Below are positions 33,481 through 42,228 of a stretch of DNA of 64,000 bases, one piece after another. The notes below the pieces were generated by a model, which saw nothing but the letters and a program-made list of their open reading frames with translations, was not told the DNA's origin and did not search any database. Numbering within the stretch: position 1 is the stretch's first letter; the number at the start of each line of letters is the position of its first letter. A program made the position numbers and the translations under genes. Origin of the DNA: JAWKWH01 sp040830725 (GTDB lineage: Bacteria; Pseudomonadota; Alphaproteobacteria; Rhizobiales; Rhizobiaceae); assembly GCA_040830725.1 (NCBI GenBank), contig JBFOMG010000069.1, forward strand, positions 12,852 to 76,851. The letters are read 5' to 3'.

Positions 33481-34287
33481 ATGCCATTTTCCATCGCCAC
33501 CTGGAATATCAACTCTGTTCGCCTGCGCATGCCGTTGGTGGAGAAGTTCCTGGGTGAATATCAGCCCGATATTCTGTGTCTGCAGGAAACCAAATGCCCG
33601 AATGACCTGTTTCCGTTCGAGCCATTGAAGGCGGTGGGCTACGAGCACATCGAGATCCACGGCCAGAAGGGCTATCACGGGGTGGCGACGATCTCGCGCC
33701 GGCCGATCCGGGCGATTGAGCGGCGCGATTATTGCCGGATGGGCGATACGAGACACCTGTCGGTGGAGGTGGATGCCGGCGGCAAGACGTTGCTGCTGCA
33801 CAATTTCTATGTTCCGGCCGGCGGTGATGAACCGGATGTGGGAAAGAACCCGAAATTCAAGCACAAGCTCGATTTTCTCGGCGAAATGCGGACGGTCAAT
33901 GCGGAGCAAACCGCAAAATCAGCCTCCATTCTGGTCGGCGATCTCAACATCGCGCCGCTGGAGGAGGATGTCTGGTCGCACAAGCAGCTATTGAAGGTTG
34001 TCAGCCACACACCGGTGGAGACGGAGACACTGGAAGATCTGCGGATCAAGGGCGGCTGGGCGGATTTGATGCGCCTGCACACGCCGCCGCCCGAGAAAAT
34101 TTACACCTGGTGGAGTTACCGGGCGCAGGACTGGGCTGCGTCTGACCGCGGCCGGCGGCTTGATCATGTCTGGTCTTCGGACAATGTTGCAGGCGATCTT
34201 GAGTCAATCGACGTGCTGCGCGAGGCGCGAGGCTGGGAACGGCCATCGGATCATGTGCCGGTGATTGCAACGTTCGGATTTGAGTGA
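33481..34287 (+). CDS. xthA: Exodeoxyribonuclease III (AP endonuclease)
   Basis: 268 residues of the exonuclease-endonuclease-phosphatase fold acting in base-excision repair. Family motifs are ATWNINSVRLR at the start, LQETKCPND (metal-binding Glu), GDLNIAPLEEDVW (catalytic Asp and Asn) and RGRRLDHVWSS with RPSDHVPVIATF at the end (catalytic His). Length is normal. The ATG begins MPFSIATWN. Confidence 0.95.
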   Translation: MPFSIATWNINSVRLRMPLVEKFLGEYQPDILCLQETKCPNDLFPFEPLKAVGYEHIEIHGQKGYHGVATISRRPIRAIERRDYCRMGDTRHLSVEVDAGGKTLLLHNFYVPAGGDEPDVGKNPKFKHKLDFLGEMRTVNAEQTAKSASILVGDLNIAPLEEDVWSHKQLLKVVSHTPVETETLEDLRIKGGWADLMRLHTPPPEKIYTWWSYRAQDWAASDRGRRLDHVWSSDNVAGDLESIDVLREARGWERPSDHVPVIATFGFE

Positions 34288-34418
34288 TCCTGTCAACCGG
34301 ATCCGTCGCGTCGATTTATTGACCCCATTGCCGGTTTTTCGTTTCGATTGACGGGAATCAAAGCCTGATTTTCCCGCTCGGAGTAGAATTGTCTGCAAGT
34401 TGACCGGAGGTATCTGGC

Positions 34419-34583
34419 GTGGAGAAGCAGCGAATCAAAATTGAGCAGCATGGCGGCCTCGGCCTCATCTGGTGTGCCGGCTGGCTGTTTACCATCGGGT
34501 ATTTGAAGCTGGGATTCTGGCAGGGGCTGCTGGCGATAATCGTCTGGCCCTACTATATCGGCGCCCATATGGCCGCGATGTAA
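34419..34583 (+). CDS. 54-residue membrane protein, GTG start
   Basis: A short gene with GGAGG eight bases before GTG 34419 that encodes 54 residues. The first ten are charged (MEKQRIKIEQHGG). Then two hydrophobic helices (LIWCAGWLFTIGYL and FWQGLLAIIVWPYYIGAH) separated by a KLG turn fill the rest. The strong ribosome site, clean frame and aromatic membrane pattern support a real gene. Similar tiny membrane proteins occur in other alphaproteobacteria. It ends 4 bp before the convergent MetE-like gene. Confidence 0.75.
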   Translation: MEKQRIKIEQHGGLGLIWCAGWLFTIGYLKLGFWQGLLAIIVWPYYIGAHMAAM

Positions 34584-34587
34584 ATGC

Positions 34588-35700
34588 CTACACCCCGCCC
34601 CAAATGGCTTCGGCGGTGTTGACCACCAGCTCCAGTTTTCGGCGCTGGTCGTCATAGGTGATTGCATTGCCCTCTTCGGTAGACGCAAATCCGCATTGCG
34701 GCGCAATGCCAAGCTGGTCGATATCGGCGTATTTCGAGGCTTCCTCGAATTTCGATTTCAGGTCGTCGATGCTTTCCAGTTCACCGGTCTTGGTGGTGAT
34801 GAAACCGGGCAGAACGCGCTGCTTGCCTTTGGCCAGCAGCGACAGCGGCTGCAGGCCACCCGCCCGCTCGGTATCGTACTCCATGAAGAAAATGTCGACC
34901 CCGGTCTTGTTGAACACCGCGTCGGCGGCCGGATCGTAGGCGCCTTCGGCTGCGTGGGTGGACTTGAAATTACCGCGGCACATGTGCATGCCGATCACCA
35001 TGTCGTCCGGTCGATCATGAATGGCCTCGTGCATCATCCAGGCATAGCGGTCGATCAGCCAATCCGGGTCTTGTCCCTGCTGTTTCTTGTCGGCCCGGTG
35101 TTTGGGGTCGCACAGATAGGCGAAGAAAATATCATCCATCTGCAGATACCGGCAGCCGGCTTCGTAGAACTTGGCCACCGCCTTCTTGTAGGTTGCGGCG
35201 ATGTCCGCAAACAGCACATCGGTGTCGTTATATTCAGCCGGTGCGATATCGGCAGGTGCCGTGCGGAAATGGCAGCAACTCGGGCCGGGTATCGAGATTT
35301 TCGGCGTCACATTGGTGTGGCTGGAGACAAATCTGTAGTGCTCCAGCATCGGATGATCATCGGGAAAATCGAGTTTTGCCGAAATGGTCGGGAATATTGG
35401 CCTGAGCTTGACGCCGGCAAACTGAACCCCCTCGTCGCGCTCGACCAGATCGAAGCCGGTCAGCATACCCATGAAATCATAGTGCCAGAACGACCGCCTT
35501 GCCTCGCCGTCGGTCACCGCCTTCAGCCCGACTTCTTCCTGCATGCGGATCAGCTCGGGAATGGCCGCGTCCTCGACAAGCCGCAGTTCATCGGCGGAGA
35601 TCGAGCGGTCTTCAAAATGCTTCTTGCGCGCTTCAACAACGCTTTGTGGGCGCAGAAGGCTGCCGACATGGTCGGCCCGGAAAGGCGGTTTGTCCGACAT
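34588..35700 (-). CDS. MetE C-terminal-like (cobalamin-independent methionine synthase family) protein
   Basis: 370 residues from ATG 35700, which has AAAGGAGG upstream. It begins ADHVGSLLRP like the C-terminal catalytic half of MetE. Zinc ligand candidates are in IGMHMCRGNF and APQCGFAS; IPGPSCCHF and DEPF-like regions line the homocysteine pocket in the family. Stand-alone versions of this half exist (MetE2/core-MetE and related methyltransferases), and the methyl donor is uncertain. It is not near other methionine genes. Confidence 0.85.
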   Translation of the reverse strand: MSDKPPFRADHVGSLLRPQSVVEARKKHFEDRSISADELRLVEDAAIPELIRMQEEVGLKAVTDGEARRSFWHYDFMGMLTGFDLVERDEGVQFAGVKLRPIFPTISAKLDFPDDHPMLEHYRFVSSHTNVTPKISIPGPSCCHFRTAPADIAPAEYNDTDVLFADIAATYKKAVAKFYEAGCRYLQMDDIFFAYLCDPKHRADKKQQGQDPDWLIDRYAWMMHEAIHDRPDDMVIGMHMCRGNFKSTHAAEGAYDPAADAVFNKTGVDIFFMEYDTERAGGLQPLSLLAKGKQRVLPGFITTKTGELESIDDLKSKFEEASKYADIDQLGIAPQCGFASTEEGNAITYDDQRRKLELVVNTAEAIWGGV

Positions 35701-35815
35701 GTTAATGTTCCTCCTTTGCAGATCAGGAATGGTACACATGTTAATTGTATGTGTCGATGACGCTGTTCAATCAGAAGCATGGCGCATACCGTAAATCAGC
35801 ATATTGGAGAGTGAT

Positions 35816-36268
35816 ATGAAACTGACAGGTGGCTGCGCCTGTGGTGCGTGCAGATACGAAGTCGATGGAGAACCGACCGGAATGGCGGCGTGCCACTGCC
35901 AGGCATGCCAGAAAAGAACCGGATCGGCGTTCGGGTTTGGCTGTTTCTTTGCCGAGAAGGATGTGACGATCTCAGCCGGTGAGGATAATTTTACAGTCTA
36001 CGACCGGATCGCCGAATCCGGGAGGCTGGTGTCGCACCGGTTTTGCGGCACATGCGGCACAACCGTGATGTGGAAACCGGAACGGCTGCCGGATGGAATC
36101 GCGATTGCGGCAGGCACGTTCGACGACACAGGCTGGATCAAACCAAGTGCTTTCTTCTGGGTCTCAAAAGCACAGAACTGGTTTGCCTTTTCGGATGATG
36201 TTCCCTGTTTCGACAAGGGGCAAAGAGATGCCCCGCGTGAAAATCCTATACGCCCCACCAGCCGATGA
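35816..36268 (+). CDS. GFA-domain (CENP-V/Gfa) zinc protein 1
   Basis: 150 residues from ATG 35816 with GGAG upstream. Cysteine layout GGCACGACRYE, CHCQACQKRTGS and FCGTCGTTVMWK is the signature of the glutathione-dependent formaldehyde-activating enzyme fold, which binds one or two zinc ions. Enzymatic roles vary and cannot be set here. Its last 23 bp overlap the convergent DUF1761 gene. A second member lies at 54282-54752. Confidence 0.85.
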   Translation: MKLTGGCACGACRYEVDGEPTGMAACHCQACQKRTGSAFGFGCFFAEKDVTISAGEDNFTVYDRIAESGRLVSHRFCGTCGTTVMWKPERLPDGIAIAAGTFDDTGWIKPSAFFWVSKAQNWFAFSDDVPCFDKGQRDAPRENPIRPTSR

Positions 36269-36653
36269 CGGCGCCCATGATGACGGCAACGCCGAGCCAG
36301 TGGCCGGCGTCAATCAATGTCAAATCCCAGCCAAAGCCCTGATAGCGCTGGTTGACCGCAACGGTGGTTGCCATGAAACCGAGCCACACAAACAGGCCGG
36401 AGACAACACCATTCCAAAGTGTCACTTCGCCGGTCCCCAGGTGGCCAATCACGCCGGCCAGGACCCATGCCATGACCAGTTCGGCGGCAAAACTTGTGAT
36501 GAACAGGACGGGGGACATATTCGCCTGCGCCGGATCGATCCTAGCGGCCTTCATCCACGGCTTGCCAAGTGCTCCATAGTAGACCGCGCCAAAGACAAAT
36601 GCAGCGATCGCCGCGATCAGAACAGCCAGATAGCTGATGCCGCCAAATGCCAT
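36246..36653 (-). CDS. DUF1761 membrane protein
   Basis: 135 residues with four membrane helices. The family pattern includes FGAVYYGALGKPWMKA after the first helix, followed by SPVLFITSFAAELVMAWVL and the closing LTLIDAGHWLGVAVIMGAVIG. A strong GAGGAGGAAGG site precedes ATG 36653. No function is known for this widespread family. Confidence 0.8.
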   Translation of the reverse strand: MAFGGISYLAVLIAAIAAFVFGAVYYGALGKPWMKAARIDPAQANMSPVLFITSFAAELVMAWVLAGVIGHLGTGEVTLWNGVVSGLFVWLGFMATTVAVNQRYQGFGWDLTLIDAGHWLGVAVIMGAVIGWWGV

Positions 36654-36750
36654 CGTCCTTCCTCCTCAACCGCCCGCATGTGCAATTGAGCAGATGGCGG
36701 GCAGCAAGGTCAAGTTGCACCGGCTTCTGCCCGTTTTTGAAACTGGTTTG

Positions 36751-36782
36751 CCGGCGCGGCTTTTGCTCTGGCGCCGCGCCGG
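36751..36782 (-). terminator. Hairpin downstream of the L,D-transpeptidase gene
   Basis: Perfect 10-bp arms CCGGCGCGGC and GCCGCGCCGG enclose a 12-base loop. It begins 14 bp past the transpeptidase stop on the minus strand; no T run follows directly. Confidence 0.4.
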
Positions 36783-36795
36783 AAAATGCAGTGCG

Positions 36796-37368
36796 TCAGA
36801 TCACGACGACCTTGGTTCCAAGCGGCACCCGTTCGTAGAGATCGATCACGTGTTCGTTGACCATGCGGATACAGCCGTTTGATACCGACTGGCCGATGGA
36901 CCACGGCTGGGTCGTTCCGTGGATGCGATAGTAGGTGTCGCGCCCGCCCTTGTAGAGATAGAGCGCCCTGGCGCCGAGCGGATTGTTGGGACCGCCGGGC
37001 ACACCCTTGGCGTAACGGGCATACTTTCCGGGCTGGCGGCGGATCATGTTGTCTGTCGGACGCCAGCTTGGCCATTCTGCCTTGCGCTTGATCGTTGCGT
37101 TTCCCTTGAAAGAAAGCCCTGCCCTGCCAACGCCAACGCCGTATCGGCGGGCACGAAAGCGCGTCTCGACCAGATAGAGAAAGTGATTGGCCGGATCGAC
37201 GACAATCGTGCCTGGCGCATAGCCCGTGAAACGCACTTTTTGCGGTTTGTATTTGCGCTTCAGTTTGAAGTTGCGGAACTTTTTGGTGTGGTGTGCTGCC
37301 GCGGTCAGCGGGGAAATGGAACATAGCGCCGCCACGCCGCCAAGCAGCAGGTTTCTTCTGCTAATCAT
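36796..37368 (-). CDS. L,D-transpeptidase (YkuD/ErfK family)
   Basis: 190 residues. A twin-arginine-like N terminus (MISRRNLLLGGVAALCS) suggests export. The YkuD domain starts at TIVVDPANHFLYLVE, and the catalytic signature is YYRIHGTTQPWSIG followed by SNGCIRM (His and nucleophilic Cys). It crosslinks peptidoglycan stems through 3-3 bonds or attaches proteins to the wall in the periplasm. Numerous paralogs are usual in this order. Confidence 0.92.
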   Translation of the reverse strand: MISRRNLLLGGVAALCSISPLTAAAHHTKKFRNFKLKRKYKPQKVRFTGYAPGTIVVDPANHFLYLVETRFRARRYGVGVGRAGLSFKGNATIKRKAEWPSWRPTDNMIRRQPGKYARYAKGVPGGPNNPLGARALYLYKGGRDTYYRIHGTTQPWSIGQSVSNGCIRMVNEHVIDLYERVPLGTKVVVI

Positions 37369-37431
37369 GATTACTCTCGCCTGATTGATGTGAACATGTA
37401 CTGCGCCAGACGGGCGCCTGCGTTTGCCATG

Positions 37432-37761
37432 TCAGGCAATTGGCGGGCGGAAAACGGTCCGTAGAGGAGTATCGGTTTCCGTCATCATTGCATCATCGAC
37501 ACGGACGGGCCGGATATCGGGCAACTGCACGCTGTGAAGTTCGAGAAATGGCTGAACCTCGGAGTGGCATGGAAAACCAAGATCGGAGAAAACCTCCGGC
37601 ATCTTGCTGCAGCATCGGCCGATGCCCGCTGTCGGTGCGATGTTTTCAACCGATGACACCAGAAGCGCTTCTGAACTTCCGCGCAGATCCGTTGGCGCGG
37701 CGGCATGGGAAGCCACCAAGCCCAAACCCAGAATTACGAACAACGCAAACAACAACTTCAT
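37432..37761 (-). CDS. Small secreted cysteine-containing hypothetical protein
   Basis: 109 residues from ATG 37761. A clear signal peptide (MKLLFALFVILGLGLVASHA) precedes a mature region with three cysteines in GRCCSKMPEVFSDLG and FPCHSE. The spacing resembles short periplasmic metal- or redox-related proteins, but I cannot assign a family. It stands alone between the L,D-transpeptidase and EVE genes. Confidence 0.55.
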   Translation of the reverse strand: MKLLFALFVILGLGLVASHAAAPTDLRGSSEALLVSSVENIAPTAGIGRCCSKMPEVFSDLGFPCHSEVQPFLELHSVQLPDIRPVRVDDAMMTETDTPLRTVFRPPIA

Positions 37762-37865
37762 GGTTCCGCCCAATGTGCGGCCATCTAAATACCCGAAATT
37801 GAAAGAATTTCCCAGATTGTCCGGTTCACGAGGGCGTGAACGTCTGCAGCAGTGAAGGATCAGGG

Positions 37866-38279
37866 TTACAGACCGCCCATGCGGCAGATTTCCTTCCATT
37901 CGGCGGCTGTTACCGGCTGTACTGAAAGCCTGGAATTGTTGACCAACACCATGTCGGCGAGTTTCGGGTTTGCCCTGATGTCGGCCAGGGTCACCGGATT
38001 TGGCACGTCTTCGACTGCGCGGATGTCAACGCATTCCCAACGCTCGTCATCGGTGGTGGAGTCAGGATGGGCGAGCGCACAGACTTCGACGATGCCAACC
38101 ACGCTTGTCTCCTTGACCGAATGGTAGAAAAAGCCGCGATCGCCGATTTTCATTTCGCGCATATTGTTGCGCGCCTGATAATTGCGCACGCCGTCCCATT
38201 CCTGGCCGGCATCTCCGGTTGCTTTTTGATCGTCCCAGGACCAGGCGCCGGGTTCCGACTTGAACAGCCAATAGGCCAT
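37866..38279 (-). CDS. EVE-domain protein
   Basis: 137 residues with the PUA-like EVE fold: MAYWLFKSEP at the start, WDGVRNYQARNNMREMKIGD, GFFYHS, and VGIVEV. EVE proteins recognise modified bases in RNA or DNA. An AAGGAG site precedes ATG 38279. It lies 23 bp downstream of gpsA on the same strand, so tsaD-gpsA-EVE is likely one operon. Confidence 0.92.
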   Translation of the reverse strand: MAYWLFKSEPGAWSWDDQKATGDAGQEWDGVRNYQARNNMREMKIGDRGFFYHSVKETSVVGIVEVCALAHPDSTTDDERWECVDIRAVEDVPNPVTLADIRANPKLADMVLVNNSRLSVQPVTAAEWKEICRMGGL

Positions 38280-38302
38280 GGAAATCTCCTTGAAATACGG
38301 GT

Positions 38303-39304
38303 TCAGGCGTTTTCGGCTTTCAGCGGCCGCGCCATCAGTTGCGAAATCGCTTCGGCGACGCAGAGCGTACCGTCAAGGACTTTTGAGACCGCGTTGATGA
38401 TCGGGGCCTCTATGTCCCTGTCAGCTGCCAGCTTTGCCGCGATTCCCGCGGTGGGAACACCTTCGGCCAGTGGCAGGCCATTGACCGGTTCGTTGCGGCC
38501 CAGTGCCAGCCCATAGGTAAAGTTGCGCGATTTCGGCGAGCCGCAGGTGAGAATCAGGTCGCCAAGACCGGACAATCCCATCAACGTATCGGGTTGCGCA
38601 CCAAGTGCCGCACCCACGCGGCGAAGTTCGACAAAGCCCCGGGTGATCAGGGCTGCCTGGGCACTGTCGCCAAGCCGTGAGCCCGACACGATGCCTGCGG
38701 CAATGGCAAGCACGTTTTTCAGGGCACCGCCGATTTCGACGCCGCTCAGATCCTCGCTGGAATAGCAGCGCAAATTGGGGGCAGAGAGCAATTTGGCCAG
38801 ATCGTGGGCGGCCGCTGCATCCTGCGAAGCCACGGTGACCGCAGTCGGCAGGTTGCGGGCGACATCGGCAGCGAAACTCGGGCCGGACAGGGCGGCAATC
38901 GGATTTTGGGGGAACAGTTCGGACGCAATGTCAGATGGCAGTTTGCCGGTATCGGCCTCGATGCCTTTTGCGCACAGCACCAGCGGGATATTGGCGGGAA
39001 AGGATTTTGCGATCGAGTCCAGCACATTGCGAATGGTCTGGGCCGGTATAGCGACAAGAACGCAACTTGCTTCCGACAGGGCCTCGTCGGGCGAACATGT
39101 CGCCTTGACACCCTCTGCCAGACTGACTCCCGGCAAATATTTGAAATTTTCGTGGGTTGCATTGATACGGTCGACCAAACCGCAATCGCGGGCCCAAAGA
39201 ACAACGGATTTGCCGCCCAGCCGTTGACTGTGCGCCAGAGCAGTTCCCCATGCGCCGCCGCCAAGGACGGCAATCTTGTTTTCTTCTTCCAAAGCTGAAC
39301 TCAC
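38303..39304 (-). CDS. gpsA: Glycerol-3-phosphate dehydrogenase [NAD(P)+]
   Basis: 333 residues from GTG 39304; this GTG overlaps the tsaD stop as GTGA, while the longer open frame would intrude into tsaD. The enzyme reduces dihydroxyacetone phosphate to sn-glycerol 3-phosphate for phospholipid synthesis. Visible motifs are IAVLGGGAWGTALA (NAD(P) Rossmann), LSGPSFAADVARNLPTAVTV, GVEIGGALKNVLAIAAGI with the catalytic lysine, and GLSGLGDLILTC. Confidence 0.95.
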   Translation of the reverse strand: MSSALEEENKIAVLGGGAWGTALAHSQRLGGKSVVLWARDCGLVDRINATHENFKYLPGVSLAEGVKATCSPDEALSEASCVLVAIPAQTIRNVLDSIAKSFPANIPLVLCAKGIEADTGKLPSDIASELFPQNPIAALSGPSFAADVARNLPTAVTVASQDAAAAHDLAKLLSAPNLRCYSSEDLSGVEIGGALKNVLAIAAGIVSGSRLGDSAQAALITRGFVELRRVGAALGAQPDTLMGLSGLGDLILTCGSPKSRNFTYGLALGRNEPVNGLPLAEGVPTAGIAAKLAADRDIEAPIINAVSKVLDGTLCVAEAISQLMARPLKAENA

Positions 39305-40407
39305 GCTTTCGGCCCCCGCCTGCCCGATCCTAGCAGAGGATCGGCCAGCGTATCCAGTGGCCATCGCGGTCTCGGTGTTGTGCGCAAATCAGGCTCAGGG
39401 GCAATTCCGGCGTGAATGCGCTCAATTGCCGCGTAGGCGATCATTGCTGCATTGTCGGAACAAAGGTCCAACGGAGGCGCGACAAAGCTGAATCCATGCT
39501 CTGCGCAGAGTGCCTGAAGGCCGGTTCGAAGCAGTTGGTTGGCAGCCACCCCGCCCGCTGCAACCAATACCGCGTCCGGACATTGCGGATGATCATTACG
39601 AAATCGCTGCAGGCTGCGCGATACACGGTCTGAAAGCGTGTCGGCGACGGCTTTTTGAAACGAAGCGCAGATGTCGGCAATATCGGCGTCCGAAAGCGGC
39701 GCAATTTCATTTGCGGTCTGCCGGACCGCGGTTTTAAGGCCCGAGAAGGAAAAATCTGGCCGGTCCTCGCCTTTCAGCGGCCTGGGAAAGGCAAACCTGT
39801 CCGGATTGCCTGACTTCGCCGCTTGCTCGACGGCCGGCCCGCCGGGATGGCCGAGACCCAGCAATTTGGCTGTTTTGTCAAAGGCTTCACCAAGCGCATC
39901 GTCGATGGTGCTGGCGTAGCGGCGATAGCGGCCCACGCCTTCAACCAGAACCAGTTGCGTGTGGCCACCCGAGACCAGCAGCAGCAGATACGGAAACGCA
40001 AGACCATCGGTAAGGCGGGCCGTAAGCGCATGACCTTCCAGATGATTGATGGCGTAAAGCGGTTTGTCCAATGCAGCGGCAATGGCCTTTGCCTCCATCA
40101 GTCCTGCGATCAAACCACCGATCAATCCCGGCCCGGCGGTGACGGCGATTGCATCGAGATCCAGTAGCTGCACGGATGCATCTTCAAGCGCCGCAGCGAT
40201 CACGCCATCCAGTTTTTCGATATGGGCCCGGGCAGCAATCTCTGGCACAACGCCGCCGAATGCGGCATGTTCGTCAATCTGGCTGAAAACGATGTTCGAC
40301 AAAATCTCCGCCCCGACTGCCGCCCTTGCAAGCAGAACAGCGGCTGCGGTTTCGTCGCAGCTCGTTTCGATCCCCAGAACGGTCAATTTTTCACCAGACG
40401 GTATCAT
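39301..40407 (-). CDS. tsaD: tRNA N6-threonylcarbamoyladenosine synthase subunit TsaD
   Basis: 368 residues. It transfers threonylcarbamoyl to A37 of ANN-decoding tRNAs together with TsaB and TsaE. ASKHA-fold motifs: VLGIETSCDETAAAVL at the N terminus, metal-binding histidines in the HAAFGGVVPEIAARAH and NHLEGH regions, VSGGHTQLVLVEG, and the late GGVAAN. The gene heads the tsaD-gpsA-EVE unit and is divergent from hemC. Confidence 0.96.
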   Translation of the reverse strand: MIPSGEKLTVLGIETSCDETAAAVLLARAAVGAEILSNIVFSQIDEHAAFGGVVPEIAARAHIEKLDGVIAAALEDASVQLLDLDAIAVTAGPGLIGGLIAGLMEAKAIAAALDKPLYAINHLEGHALTARLTDGLAFPYLLLLVSGGHTQLVLVEGVGRYRRYASTIDDALGEAFDKTAKLLGLGHPGGPAVEQAAKSGNPDRFAFPRPLKGEDRPDFSFSGLKTAVRQTANEIAPLSDADIADICASFQKAVADTLSDRVSRSLQRFRNDHPQCPDAVLVAAGGVAANQLLRTGLQALCAEHGFSFVAPPLDLCSDNAAMIAYAAIERIHAGIAPEPDLRTTPRPRWPLDTLADPLLGSGRRGPKA

Positions 40408-40471
40408 GGGCGCATTGTGGAACCGTATTTTCCCCGTTAGGACGTCAGCGAGTTATCACGGACATCAGGCC

Positions 40472-41401
40472 ATGCAAACAAAAGGATTGCGTATCGGAAC
40501 GCGCGGCAGCCCGCTGGCTCTGGCCCAGGCGCACGAGACCCGTGACCGGTTGATGCGGGCGCATGGTCTGCCGGAGGAAGCATTTTCGATCGAGGTCATC
40601 TCAACCAGCGGCGACCGGATCCAGAACCGCCCACTGTCGGAGGTCGGCGGCAAGGGATTGTTCACCAAGGAGATTGAAGAGGCGATGCTTGCCGGGAGCA
40701 TCGATATTGCTGTTCATTCAGCCAAGGACATGCCGACCGTGCTGCCAGACGGGCTTGAATTGTCCTGTTTTCTGGAGCGCGAAGATGTTCGCGATGCCTT
40801 TGTCGGGCGGTCCGCTGCGTCGCTTGAAGAATTGCCGGAGGGTGCGACAGTCGGTTCGTCGTCCCTGCGGCGGCAGGCGCTTGTCAGGCGCATGCGCCCT
40901 GATCTGAAGGTTGAAACCTTTCGCGGCAATGTGCAGACCCGTTTGCGCAAACTGGAAGAGGGTGTCGCCGATGCGACCCTGCTTGCGCATGCCGGGCTCA
41001 GGCGTTTGGGAATGGCGGGGGTGATCACCCGGCTTCTCGATGTCGAAGACTTTCCGCCAGCGCCCGGACAAGGCGCCATTTGCATCGAACAACGGACCGG
41101 CGACGGGCACGCAACGAAAATGTTGCAGCCAATCGATCACGCCGAAACGCGGATCGCGTTAACCTGCGAGCGGGCATTTCTGGCGACCCTCGATGGAAGC
41201 TGCCGAACACCGATTGCCGGGTTGGCCCGGATCGAAGACGACAGGATCCGTTTTGACGGCCTGATCCTGACGCCTGACGGACAGACGAGCCATGCGGTCA
41301 GCAGTGAGGGACTGATGAAGGATGCGGCTGGTATCGGACGGAAATCAGGTGAGGATGTTCGCGCCCGGGCCGGTGCATCGTTTTTCGACAGCTGGAGCTG
41401 A
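40472..41401 (+). CDS. hemC: Porphobilinogen deaminase (hydroxymethylbilane synthase)
   Basis: 309 residues. ATG 40472 starts the conserved LRIGTRGSPLALAQA; the longer frame upstream is antisense to tsaD. It polymerises four porphobilinogen units into hydroxymethylbilane. Family motifs are VGGKGLFTKEIEEAML, HSAKDMPT, GTRGNVQTRL-like FRGNVQTRLRKLEEG and the cofactor cysteine in LDGSCRTPIAG, which carries dipyrromethane. hemD follows after three bases. Confidence 0.96.
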   Translation: MQTKGLRIGTRGSPLALAQAHETRDRLMRAHGLPEEAFSIEVISTSGDRIQNRPLSEVGGKGLFTKEIEEAMLAGSIDIAVHSAKDMPTVLPDGLELSCFLEREDVRDAFVGRSAASLEELPEGATVGSSSLRRQALVRRMRPDLKVETFRGNVQTRLRKLEEGVADATLLAHAGLRRLGMAGVITRLLDVEDFPPAPGQGAICIEQRTGDGHATKMLQPIDHAETRIALTCERAFLATLDGSCRTPIAGLARIEDDRIRFDGLILTPDGQTSHAVSSEGLMKDAAGIGRKSGEDVRARAGASFFDSWS

Positions 41402-41404
41402 TCC

Positions 41405-42112
41405 TTGCGGGTACTGGTAACACGTCCCGAACCCGGCGCGTCCCAGACCGCGGAGAAATTGCGCGCGCTCGGACATGAAGCGGTGGTGCTTCCGTTAAGC
41501 CGCATCGTTCCGGTGACGCCAAATCCCATACCCTCCACTGTTGGATTTCTCGGCGCGTTGCTTACCAGTACAAACGGGGTCAAGCACATGCCCGTCCGGT
41601 TGCACCGCCGTGTCTCGGAACTGCCGGTCCACGTGGTCGGCGAGAAGACCGCTGAGGCGGCTGCAGAACACGGCCTCGACGTCCGCACGGTAGCTGGCAG
41701 CGGTGCAGAACTTGCCGGTTTGCTGCTTCCCGAATTGCAGTCCCAGGACAATCTTCTCTATGTTTGCGGCAGGGTGAGATCGCCGGACCTGGAGCAACGG
41801 TTGGAAGCCGCTGCGATCAACGTTCAGGCCGTCGAAGTTTATGATTCGCTTGTAGTCAGTTATGCAACTGACTACATTCTGGAGGCCTTATCAGGGCGGG
41901 AGATCGATGCACTGCTTGTGTATTCAGCCGCGGCGGCAAGGCAGATCAGTGGGATTATGCAAAACGATGATACCCGGAAATTGCTATTATATTCAAATAT
42001 TTACTGTATATCAAAGCGGGCTGCCGATGCGTTGGAAAACAGCGGAAGCTTGAAGGTGAAGATTGCTTCGGAACCGAACGAAGACGCAATTTTCGATCTG
42101 TTTGGCAGCTAA
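41405..42112 (+). CDS. hemD: Uroporphyrinogen-III synthase
   Basis: 235 residues from TTG 41405, supported by GGAG seven bases upstream and by immediate conservation (RVLVTRPEPGASQTAEKL). It cyclises hydroxymethylbilane with inversion of ring D. HemD proteins diverge strongly; the two-lobed layout, mid TAEAAAEHGLDV helix and C-terminal SKRAADALENSG support the call. It starts 4 bases after hemC stops. Confidence 0.88.
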   Translation: MRVLVTRPEPGASQTAEKLRALGHEAVVLPLSRIVPVTPNPIPSTVGFLGALLTSTNGVKHMPVRLHRRVSELPVHVVGEKTAEAAAEHGLDVRTVAGSGAELAGLLLPELQSQDNLLYVCGRVRSPDLEQRLEAAAINVQAVEVYDSLVVSYATDYILEALSGREIDALLVYSAAAARQISGIMQNDDTRKLLLYSNIYCISKRAADALENSGSLKVKIASEPNEDAIFDLFGS

Positions 42113-42228
42113 AACAGACCCTGCGACCAATCACCGCTTGGACATGATGGCGAGTATGTTAGGACGGTTTTAATGTTGGCGGTGCAAAGCCGCAGACAAC
42201 CATTCAGTGTCATGTGCGGGAGCCAGCA

